Shown in pieces: positions 1-4,808 of a DNA stretch of 7,274 nucleotides. The stretch's first letter is position 1; each line of letters opens with the position of its first letter. Where the stretch lies: positions 1 to 7,274 of the forward strand of contig JBMORO010000049.1 in assembly GCA_049322295.1 (NCBI GenBank). Direction: 5' to 3'. A model generated the notes under the pieces. That model searched no databases. It saw only the letters and a program-made list of their open reading frames with translations, and was not told the DNA's origin. The stretch comes from JBMORO01 sp049322295. Its GTDB lineage: Bacteria > Patescibacteriota > Minisyncoccia > RBG-13-40-8-A. A program made the translations under genes and the position numbers.

Positions 1-16
1 AAATAAATCTAAGTTC

Positions 17-44
17 ATTATAGCTAATTTAATAAAAATTTCAA
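17..44 (-). promoter_or_regulatory. Promoter firing leftward out of the window
   Basis: On the minus strand a -35 TTGAAA (39-44) and a perfect -10 TATAAT (17-22) are separated by 16 bases. An overlapping TTGACT (44-49) is too far upstream (21 bases) to be the better -35. Transcription would start near base 10 and leave the window, so the gene served is unknown; a 23S rRNA or tRNA gene would be natural but is not shown. The promoter lies beyond the trailer hairpin of the 16S unit, so it begins a new transcript. A single perfect DnaA-box-like 9-mer (59-67, TTATCCACA on the minus strand) lies just upstream. Confidence 0.6.
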
Positions 45-61
45 GTCAATAGCTTAATTGT

Positions 62-96
62 GGATAACAAATCCCCCACCTATGTATAGGTGGGGG
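62..96 (-). terminator. Trailer hairpin, probable terminator of the 16S transcript
   Basis: Bases 73-83 and 86-96 form an 11-bp perfect stem (CCCCCACCUAU with AUAGGUGGGGG) around a 2-nt centre. In the minus-strand RNA it is followed by AUUUGUUAU, a weak U-rich tail. It comes after the trailer arm of the 16S processing stem and before the next promoter, which is where a terminator is expected. The weak U tract keeps confidence moderate. The stem closely resembles the tip stem of helix 44 in the same 16S gene. Confidence 0.5.
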
Positions 97-102
97 ACAA
101 AC

Positions 103-131
103 ATCAAATCCTTTATAGTTGTCCTGACTTG
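103..131 (-). other. 16S precursor processing stem, 3' (trailer) arm
   Basis: Bases 111-127 are the exact reverse complement of 2691-2707, a 17-bp perfect match. The complementarity extends on both sides, with wobbles and a 2-nt bulge, to 103-131 against 2685-2715. Arms of this kind flank bacterial 16S genes and form the double-stranded stalk cut by RNase III, whose gene is also in this window. The pairing places the mature 16S 3' end between about 132 and 256. Three smaller hairpins occupy that part of the trailer (132-160, 164-190, 214-236). Confidence 0.8.
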
Positions 132-285
132 TCCGCCATAGCTCAAAAAGCGACGGCGGATTGTGGTCTTCCTTTGTGGTCCAAAGACCAACACCCTTAT
201 CATCGACCGTTTTAACCTCGCCAATAAAGGCGGGTTTTTAAGTAAAAAATTTTCCATCCACAGGTTCCCCTACGGATGCCTTGTT

Positions 286-1050
286 CATGTTGTCCCTTAT
301 GTCGCCATAAGGCATGGACTATATTATCTTCCTTTCAACCAATAATTTGGCTTTTTTAGGATGCCAAGAACCTATTAATCTTGCAAAGTCCGTATGCGAT
401 TTCGATAGAACATACATTCTCCAATAATCTGGTTTTACGTTTTTGCTCGGGTTATGAATTTTTCCTATCTTTATTTTTAAGCTTTCTAATATTTTCTTTA
501 TCTTTTCTATCTTATGTTTGTCTTTAACGGCCAACTGGACATAGAATCTATTGTTTTTATTTTGAGGAATGCCACCCTCGGCATCGAAAAATCCTTTAAT
601 ATAAGCGATTTTTTCTTTTTTAGATTTCAGCTTCAAGGGATCAAATTTGAAATCCAGAAAAGATGCCAATGTTTCTAAAACATAAACATTTCTTTCCTTC
701 CCTTCTTTATATATCCAAGCATTAAATCCAACTATCTTGAACAGCTTTTTCAGAACCTCTAACCAATCCTTACCTTTCTGGGCTATTCTAAATCGTTTAT
801 TAGAACTAAATGTTCCATCGTGCAGTGTTCCTAAAAGATAGGCTTTAATTTCTTTTTCGTAGTTGAAAGGAGTTCGGCGTGTAGTCTCTGAGGGGATCCG
901 ACCGAGATTGGACCTTCCCTGCTGATTGTCTGCACTGGGAACTTTGTCACTCATAATTATATTTTATCATGAGTAGCTCCAGATTCACAGAGTTTCCAGC
1001 ATATAGCCGAATTTCTCTCTGACGTTACCGTCAGGGGTCACAACTAATTT
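286..1050 (-). other. Group I self-splicing intron in 16S rRNA (after E. coli 1498)
   Basis: A 765-nt insertion begins after exon U1498 and ends in G. Pairings found by hand: P1, exon GUCAU (1051-1055) with GUGAC (1037-1041), including the U-G pair at the splice site; P10, intron GUU (1042-1044) with 3' exon AAC (283-285); P2, 1019-1034, 6 bp with a GUAA loop; P3, UUCGGC (1006-1011) with GCCGAA (873-878); P4, UGCUG (997-1001) with CAGCA (920-924); P7, GACUA (882-886) with UAGUC (317-321); P8, CCUUUCAAC (862-870) with its complement (331-339); P9, 295-312. Conserved core strings such as AAUCAGCAGGGAAG and UCAGAGACUACACG are present. Most of P8 is filled by a homing-endonuclease ORF. The subgroup was not assigned. 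Confidence 0.93.
319..954 (-). CDS. LAGLIDADG homing endonuclease encoded in the intron
   Basis: This 211-residue protein is a single-chain, two-motif LAGLIDADG endonuclease. It would cut intronless 16S alleles at the insertion site and so spread the intron. The first motif is YLLGTLHDGTFS (39-50, acid D46), the LHDG variant I associate with LAGLIDADG_3-type enzymes. The second is YIKGFFDAEGGI (118-129, acid E126). A basic, DNA-binding-like region follows. ATG at 954 is the only start I see upstream of the first motif. Residues 1-30 are translated from the ribozyme core (P6, P7, P3) and look unlike an endonuclease domain. The TAG stop (319-321) lies in the 3' strand of P7. There is no SD, and the start codon sits in a 6-bp hairpin (969-974 with 949-954). 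The enzyme may also help splicing as a maturase, but that is inference. Confidence 0.9.
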   Translation of the reverse strand: MSDKVPSADNQQGRSNLGRIPSETTRRTPFNYEKEIKAYLLGTLHDGTFSSNKRFRIAQKGKDWLEVLKKLFKIVGFNAWIYKEGKERNVYVLETLASFLDFKFDPLKLKSKKEKIAYIKGFFDAEGGIPQNKNNRFYVQLAVKDKHKIEKIKKILESLKIKIGKIHNPSKNVKPDYWRMYVLSKSHTDFARLIGSWHPKKAKLLVERKII

Positions 1051-1084
1051 ATGACTTCGCCCTAGTCACCGAGCTTACCTTAGG

Positions 1085-1184
1085 CCCCCACACCTATTCC
1101 AAACTTATTGTTGAGAATATGATACAGTTGAAACAACAGCATTGATTTTTAAAATCATGCCTGCGTTTCGGATAGGTGTGGGGG
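1085..1184 (-). other. Expanded tip of 16S helix 44
   Basis: Bases 1085-1097 and 1172-1184 form a perfect 13-bp stem (CCCCCACACCUAU in the RNA) where the end of helix 44 should be. Instead of a short loop it encloses 74 nt (1098-1171). This insert has its own structure: CC-AAAC/GUUUGG continues the stem, a strong hairpin follows around 1135-1163, and a UUGUU/AACAA stem is also possible. It is either a structural expansion or an intervening sequence excised by RNase III, leaving a fragmented 16S. There is no reading frame and no intron core in it. Confidence 0.75.
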
Positions 1185-2340
1185 ACATTAGGTACTCCCG
1201 GCTTCTCTGGCGTGACAGGCGGTGAGTACAAAGCTTGAGAACGTATTCACCGCGGCATAGCTGATCCGCGATTACTAGCGATTCCGGCTTCATGAGGTCG
1301 AATTGCAGACCTCAATCCGAACTGGGACCGATTTTGAATGGGATTGGCTCCATCTTACGATTTGGCAACCCATTGTATCGGCCATTGTAGCGCCTGTGTT
1401 GCCCAGGGCATCAAAGGGCCATGCTGATTTGGCGTCATCCTCACCTTCCTCCACATATAATGTAGCAGTCTCCCGTGACAAATATAACACGGGACGAGGG
1501 TTGCGCTTGTTACCCGACTTAACGGAGCAACTCACGCCACAAGCTGACGACAACCATGCAGCACCTGTTCTAGTGTCCTTGTAGAAGACCCGACTTTCAT
1601 CAGGTTTTCACTAGAATTTCAAGCCCTGGTAAGGTTCTTCGCTTGTCGTCGAATTAAACCAGACGCTCCACCGCTTGTGCAAGCTCCCGTCTATTCCTTT
1701 GAGTTTTAGTCTTGCGACCGTACTTCCCAGGCGGAGCACTTAACGCGTTGGCTTCGCCACTTGAAGGGTCGATACTTCAGACAGCTAGTGCTCATCGTTT
1801 AGGGTGTGGACTACCAGGGTATCTAATCCTGTTCGCTCCCCACACTTTCGTCTCTGAGGGTCAGGAATGCGCCAGCTGAATGCCTTCGCCTTTGGTGTTC
1901 CTCAGAGTATCAACGGATTTCACCCCTTCTCTCTGAGTTCCATCAGCCTCTCGCATCCTCAAGTCTGACCGTTTCCTCTGCAGCCTCATTGTTGAGCAAT
2001 AAGATTTAACAGAAGACGTATCAAACCCCCTGCAGACGCTTTACGCCCAGTAATTCCGGACAACGCTCGGGGTACTCGTATTACCGCTGCTGCTGGCACG
2101 AGTTTAGCAACCCCTTATTCCTAAGGTACACTCAAGTCCCGATAAATCGGAAAGATTGCTCCCTTAGAAAAGCATTTTACACCCCGAAGGGCTTCTTCAT
2201 GCACGCGGCGTCGCTCCATCAGGCTTTCGCCCATTGTGGAAGATTCTCGACTGCTGCCTCCCGTAGGAGTAAGGCCCGTGTCTCAGTGCCCTCGTTGGGG
2301 AACACGCTCTCACGCCCCCTACCCGTCATTGCCTTGGTGG

Positions 2341-2373
<33 letters not shown>

Positions 2374-2595
2374 GGCCTCTCCCAATCCGGTATTTATATT
2401 GCTACAAATACCCTTTACCCTTACAGGAACCATCAGGTATTATTCCCACTTTCGCGGGATTATCCCTGTGACTGGGGTAAGTACCTACGTGTTACTAACT
2501 CGTTCGCCGGGGCTCATATGATTGAGCCCCTCGACTTGCATGCCTTATCCACGCCGCCAGCGTTCGTCCTGAGCTAGGATCAAACTCTCAATTAT

Positions 2596-2684
2596 TAGAA
2601 GCTGATAAACGCAGATAGCTACGCAGATAAACGCTGAAAAAATCCGCGTAAATCTGCGTTATTATCCGCGTAAATCCGCTTCTA
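2596..2684 (-). repeat. Long imperfect hairpin of repeated CGCAGATA/CGCGGAT modules in the 16S leader
   Basis: The 89 bases just upstream of the mature 16S 5' end form a hairpin with arms of about 40 bases and an A-rich loop (about 2637-2641). Each arm repeats a short unit: ACGCAGATA on one side and ATCCGCGT or ATCTGCGT on the other. Mismatches are mostly A-A or T-T pairs and G-T wobbles. The modular palindrome looks like a dispersed intergenic repeat that landed in the leader, but no second copy lies in the window. It would stack below the processing stem at 2685-2715. Confidence 0.7.
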
Positions 2685-2715
2685 CAAGAATCAGGACAAC
2701 TATAAAGAATTCGAT
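2685..2715 (-). other. 16S precursor processing stem, 5' (leader) arm
   Basis: This arm pairs with the trailer arm at 103-131 (17-bp perfect core at 2691-2707) and makes the expected RNase III substrate enclosing the whole precursor. It also contains half of a local hairpin (2704-2720, 7-bp stem, TCG loop) that could form first, while the 16S is still being transcribed. Confidence 0.8.
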
Positions 2716-2734
2716 TCTTTACGCTTGCATCAGA

Positions 2735-2769
2735 CCCCGATACCATCCGCCTTCGGCGGAGCTACGGGG
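2735..2769 (-). other. GC-rich leader hairpin after boxA
   Basis: CCCCG (2735-2739) pairs with CGGGG (2765-2769), and an inner TCCGCC/GGCGGA stem closes a 3-nt loop (2746-2760). In the transcript it directly follows boxA, the place where rRNA leaders often carry a boxB-like hairpin. There is no U tract, so it is not a terminator. Confidence 0.5.
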
Positions 2770-2770
2770 C

Positions 2771-2786
2771 AAGTTTTCAAAGAGCG
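2771..2786 (-). promoter_or_regulatory. boxA antitermination site in the 16S leader
   Basis: The minus strand reads CGCUCUUUGAAAACUU, close to the rRNA boxA consensus (UGCUCUUUGAAAACU type). NusB, encoded at 6310-6741, binds boxA with NusE (S10) to make RNA polymerase resist termination on untranslated rRNA. In this leader CGCUCUUU (2779-2786) can pair with AAAGAGCG (2860-2867), with an inner 9-bp stem (2792-2800 with 2833-2841), so boxA may switch between free and paired forms. Confidence 0.7.
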
Positions 2787-2867
2787 AATTTAAAACAGAG
2801 CCCAATCTTTGAACTTTAATTCCAAAACTGAACTCTGTTTTTAAAGTACGTTAATTGTCCGCTCTTT
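2779..2867 (-). other. Large leader stem-loop that sequesters boxA
   Basis: Two nested perfect stems, 8 bp outer (2779-2786 with 2860-2867) and 9 bp inner (2792-2800 with 2833-2841), span 89 bases. The 3' strand of the outer stem is boxA itself. The two stems are separated by unpaired AT-rich runs. Confidence 0.6.
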
Positions 2868-2937
2868 TCACATAAGGTTTGTTTAGGTCAATTAGAATAA
2901 TTAGGTTAAATGAGACATTAATACTTATGTATTTTCT

Positions 2938-2965
2938 ATTTTACTCCAAAAAAATCACTTGTCAA
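2938..2965 (-). promoter_or_regulatory. Probable 16S rRNA promoter
   Basis: A perfect -35 TTGACA (2960-2965) and a -10 TAAAAT (2938-2943) are 16 bases apart on the minus strand. The -35 overlaps the last codons of trmD, so 16S starts immediately after the protein operon. Transcription would begin near 2931, giving a leader of about 340 nt. I see no hairpin terminator between trmD and this promoter, so some trmD transcripts may read through into 16S. Confidence 0.65.
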
Positions 2966-3596
2966 GCCCCTTTCTCCATCTTTCGATTTTTTTATGATTG
3001 CCAGAAAGTAAAACTTTTGGAACTCGCCATTTACCAAATTTTTCTGGGCGGGTGTAAACTGGGTAACTGCCTTTGATTTCTTCTAAAGATTCGTGTTTGC
3101 CCAAAACTCCCGGGATAAACCGACTGACTGCGTCAACCACAATCATTGCGGGGATTTCGCCGCCAGTCAAAACATAATCCCCTATTGAAATTTCTTCGTC
3201 GGCAATATATTTTGCCACTCTCTCATCAACTCCCTCATATCTCCCGCAAATCATAATCAATCTATCTAATCTGGAAAATCTTTTCGCCATTTTTTGGTCA
3301 AACTTCTTCCCCCGGGGCGAAAATAGAATTATTTTTGCCCCGCCCCGCGAAGCTTTAGCGAAGTGGGGTTTCTTAATTTTTTGAATTGCTTTGTATATCG
3401 GTTCGATTTTGAGTATCATACCAGGACCACCACCGTAGGGTTTGTCGTCCACAGTCTTATGTTTATCACTCGTGTAATCTCTTAAATTATGAATTTTAAT
3501 TTTAATCAATCCTTTTCTCTGGGCGCGTTTAATAATTGATTCGTTAAAATAGGAATCGAAAATTTTTGGAAAAATTGTGATAATATCGAAACGCAT
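2955..3596 (-). CDS. trmD: tRNA (guanine-37-N1)-methyltransferase TrmD
   Basis: TrmD methylates N1 of G37 in tRNAs using S-adenosylmethionine, which prevents +1 frameshifting. The SPOUT knot is clear: GGGPGM (55-60), LFSPRGKK (91-98), ICGRYEGVDERV (116-127), EISIGDYVLTGGEIP (135-149) and RFIPGVLG (159-166), followed by YTRPEKF (181-187) and LLSGNHKKIERWR (196-208). At 213 residues it is shorter than E. coli TrmD (255), losing C-terminal domain and interdomain linker. Two oddities: S177 stands where the catalytic Asp (E. coli D169) aligns, and residues 76-86 (KPHFAKASRGG) come from a palindromic DNA element. No SD precedes the ATG; a small hairpin (3606-3620) lies just before it. It is last in the rpsP-khpA-trmD cluster. 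Confidence 0.95.
   Translation of the reverse strand: MRFDIITIFPKIFDSYFNESIIKRAQRKGLIKIKIHNLRDYTSDKHKTVDDKPYGGGPGMILKIEPIYKAIQKIKKPHFAKASRGGAKIILFSPRGKKFDQKMAKRFSRLDRLIMICGRYEGVDERVAKYIADEEISIGDYVLTGGEIPAMIVVDAVSRFIPGVLGKHESLEEIKGSYPVYTRPEKFGKWRVPKVLLSGNHKKIERWRKGLDK
3343..3368 (-). repeat. Palindromic element inside trmD
   Basis: An imperfect 26-bp palindrome (CCCC/GGGG ends, inner GCT/AGC) is carried in frame within trmD and gives the residues HFAKASRG. Other TrmD proteins have a short variable loop here, before the SPRG motif. It recalls palindromic elements that insert into genes without breaking the frame, as described in Rickettsia. I associate FAKAS-like strings with such insertions in CPR proteins, from memory only. 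Confidence 0.5.
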
Positions 3597-3620
3597 AAAT
3601 TAAATGTGGAAACCCCACAC

Positions 3621-3720
3621 TTTTATTGCGAGATAGTTCACGGCAGCATATTCGTCCCGCAGCTGCGGGACGAAGCCCTATTCTGGCACTGTGCTGCAAG
3701 GTCATACACGGCAATAAAAA
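3621..3720. repeat. Nested palindrome between khpA and trmD
   Basis: A perfect 24-bp palindrome (3651-3674, half-site TTCGTCCCGCAG) sits at the left-centre of a larger imperfect inverted repeat. Its outer arms are TTTTATTGC (3621-3629) and GCAATAAAA (3711-3719), with GCAGCA/TGCTGC between. On the minus strand it is the 5' flank of trmD. It resembles a REP-type intergenic palindrome. No ORF is credible here. Confidence 0.6.
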
Positions 3721-3727
3721 TGAGGGG

Positions 3728-3764
3728 TTGTTTTTCTGTTTTGATTATCAAAACAGAAAAACAA
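3728..3764. repeat. Perfect 37-bp AT-rich palindrome
   Basis: Two 18-base arms are exact complements around a single central T (3746). Half-site: TTGTTTTTCTGTTTTGAT. It lies next to the nested palindrome at 3621-3720. On the minus strand it is followed by AACCCC rather than a U tract, so it is a poor terminator. It may be a protein-binding site, an RNA hairpin or a mobile palindrome. Confidence 0.7.
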
Positions 3765-3832
3765 AAACCGCACCACAATAGTAGCACGGTCTTTGTAATC
3801 TTACAAGGAATTTTTTATCACGCTCAGCGTGA

Positions 3833-4153
3833 CTATAGTTCTAAATCTTCAACAACTTTGTCAACGCTTTTCTTTTCTGCTCTAGGTGCTCGTCTGCCGC
3901 CTTCCGGCTCTTCAATCTTAAGGTTGACTCGGGCATTGTTTCTTAAACCAACAATTCTGGTTAAAGTTCTGATTGCTCTGGCTGTAGAACCAGCTCGACC
4001 AATCAAAGCGCCCATATCTTCAGGATTAACCTTAAGAGTGATAAGCACGCCCATTTCGTCAACTTTTCTATCTACCTTTACGTCGTCAGGATGATTGACA
4101 ATGCCCTTGACAATGAACTCTACGAATTCCTGATCTTTGTTTTTTGCAGCCAT
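3833..4153 (-). CDS. khpA: KH-domain RNA-binding protein KhpA
   Basis: A small cytoplasmic RNA-binding protein of the KhpA/YlqC family. The KH fold is marked by LIGRAGSTARAIRTL (50-64) with the GxxG loop G52-R-A-G55, and by the N-terminal FVEFIVKGIVNHPDDV (10-25). The family is usually about 75-80 residues; this one has 106, with a charged tail from about 82 rich in E, R and K. KhpA usually sits between rpsP and rimM/trmD, as here between rpsP and trmD. The start ATG at 4153 has no SD, only A-rich sequence. The gene is flanked by inverted copies of an AATAGTAGCAC-containing segment (3778-3802 and 4210-4228). A short TCACGC-TGA-GCGTGA hairpin follows its stop codon. Confidence 0.9.
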   Translation of the reverse strand: MAAKNKDQEFVEFIVKGIVNHPDDVKVDRKVDEMGVLITLKVNPEDMGALIGRAGSTARAIRTLTRIVGLRNNARVNLKIEEPEGGRRAPRAEKKSVDKVVEDLEL

Positions 4154-4209
4154 GTTTTCAATTAGTAATTAACTGATTAGCTAGTAGCCGACCTTTCTAT
4201 CTTGCTGAA

Positions 4210-4228
4210 TTACAGCAGTGCTACTATT
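4210..4228. repeat. Inverted-repeat copy upstream of khpA (partner 3778-3802)
   Basis: The forward strand ATTACAGCAGTGCTACTATT matches, with small indels, the reverse complement of 3778-3802, which includes an exact 11-bp AATAGTAGCAC. The two copies bracket khpA. In the khpA leader the same segment can pair locally with GGCUACUA (about 4180-4187), closing over a GCUG-CAGC hairpin, so two RNA folds compete. Confidence 0.45.
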
Positions 4229-4254
4229 TGTTTATAATTATATTCTATTTAAAA

Positions 4255-4719
4255 TTATTTGTCAACAACTTCGGAACTTTCTGGTTTTGGTTCTTCAGCT
4301 CTTGGCTCCTCCGCTTTTATTGGCTCTGGGGTGACTTGTTCTGCTTTTGGCTTGTCCTCCGAAGCTCTAACAGGAGCGGAGGAGGATTCGACTTCTGGGC
4401 TTTTCGTCTTCGTTCCGACATCTGTCGGAACTTCGGCGGACTTCGCTTCACGCCGTTTCGCTCGCCACGCCATCAATTTTTCCTTTTCTATAATTTTTTC
4501 ATCAACTAATAAATTATGTACTGTTGGTGATGGCTGGGCGCCTTGAGAAAGCCAGTATTCAATTCTCTCTTTTTTAAAACTTTTCTTTTTTAATCGCGGG
4601 TTATAAGTTCCCAATAACTCAATAAACTTCCCCTGCGGCGAAGTTGTATGTTCGACCAAAGCTACCCGATAACTCGGGCTATTCTTCTTCCCAATTTTCT
4701 GCAATCGTATTTTTAGCAT
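4255..4719 (-). CDS. rpsP: Ribosomal protein bS16 with a long acidic tail
   Basis: bS16 binds 16S rRNA early in 30S assembly. The N-terminal 85 residues match the family: LKIRLQKIGKKNSPSYRV (2-19), FIELLGTYNP (32-41), ERIEYWLSQGAQPSPTVHNLL (51-71). Residues 87-154 form a low-complexity extension rich in E, P, S and K that normal bS16 (about 80-90 residues) lacks. It includes VPTDVGT (97-103), encoded by a perfect 20-bp palindrome. The start follows a promoter so closely (ATG 7 nt after the -10) that the mRNA should be leaderless; there is no SD. It is first in the cluster with khpA and trmD; rimM and rplS, often present in this operon elsewhere, are absent. Confidence 0.95.
   Translation of the reverse strand: MLKIRLQKIGKKNSPSYRVALVEHTTSPQGKFIELLGTYNPRLKKKSFKKERIEYWLSQGAQPSPTVHNLLVDEKIIEKEKLMAWRAKRREAKSAEVPTDVGTKTKSPEVESSSAPVRASEDKPKAEQVTPEPIKAEEPRAEEPKPESSEVVDK
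4412..4431 (-). repeat. Perfect palindrome inside the rpsP tail
   Basis: GTTCCGACA and TGTCGGAAC are exact complements around a 2-base centre. The element is read in frame and lies entirely within the non-conserved C-terminal extension of bS16, as expected for an insertion tolerated only outside the folded domain. Confidence 0.65.
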
Positions 4720-4726
4720 AAGTTTT

Positions 4727-4755
4727 AATATAGCAGATTATAAAAATTAATGCAA
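4727..4755 (-). promoter_or_regulatory. rpsP promoter giving a leaderless mRNA
   Basis: The -35 TTGCAT (4750-4755) and -10 TATATT (4727-4732) are 17 bases apart, and the -10 is extended by TGC. The ATG begins 7 nt past the -10, where transcription should start. An upstream TATAAT (4737-4742) has no good -35. The promoter begins directly after the terminator of the preceding small operon. Confidence 0.65.
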
Positions 4756-4760
4756 GAAGT

Positions 4761-4796
4761 AAAAAAAGAAGGGGATGGAATAGGTATTCCACCCCC
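4761..4796 (-). terminator. Rho-independent terminator of the small-protein operon
   Basis: Bases 4771-4782 pair with 4785-4796 (12 bp including one G-U; GGGG/CCCC base), followed in the RNA by UUCUUUUUUU (4761-4770). It comes 13 bases after the stop codon of the 58-residue gene and is a textbook intrinsic terminator. Confidence 0.9.
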
Positions 4797-4808
4797 GATT
4801 GAGGAGAC

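Noticed and set aside
59..67. Perfect DnaA-box 9-mer
   Set aside because: It is single, with no cluster of boxes and no AT-rich unwinding repeats, so it is not evidence of an origin; chance is plausible.
214..236. GC-rich hairpin followed by T residues on the plus strand
   Set aside because: It looks like a terminator only on the plus strand, where no gene lies upstream; on the minus strand there is no U tract.
54..257. 67-codon minus-strand frame and overlapping plus-strand frame in the 16S trailer
   Set aside because: The region is the rRNA trailer, with processing arm and hairpins; the peptides look like no protein and have no start signals.
2955..2957. Possible UGA recoding, as in some CPR lineages
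   Set aside because: trmD ends with UGA at a natural C-terminus, and none of the core genes needs an internal UGA to stay open.
3606..4094. 162-codon plus-strand frame opposite khpA
   Set aside because: It is antisense to a clear KH protein, crosses two palindromes and has no promoter or start signal.
4228..4546. Plus-strand frames opposite rpsP
   Set aside because: They are mirror frames of the biased tail codons; their compositions (W/F-rich or S/G-rich) are typical of such shadows.
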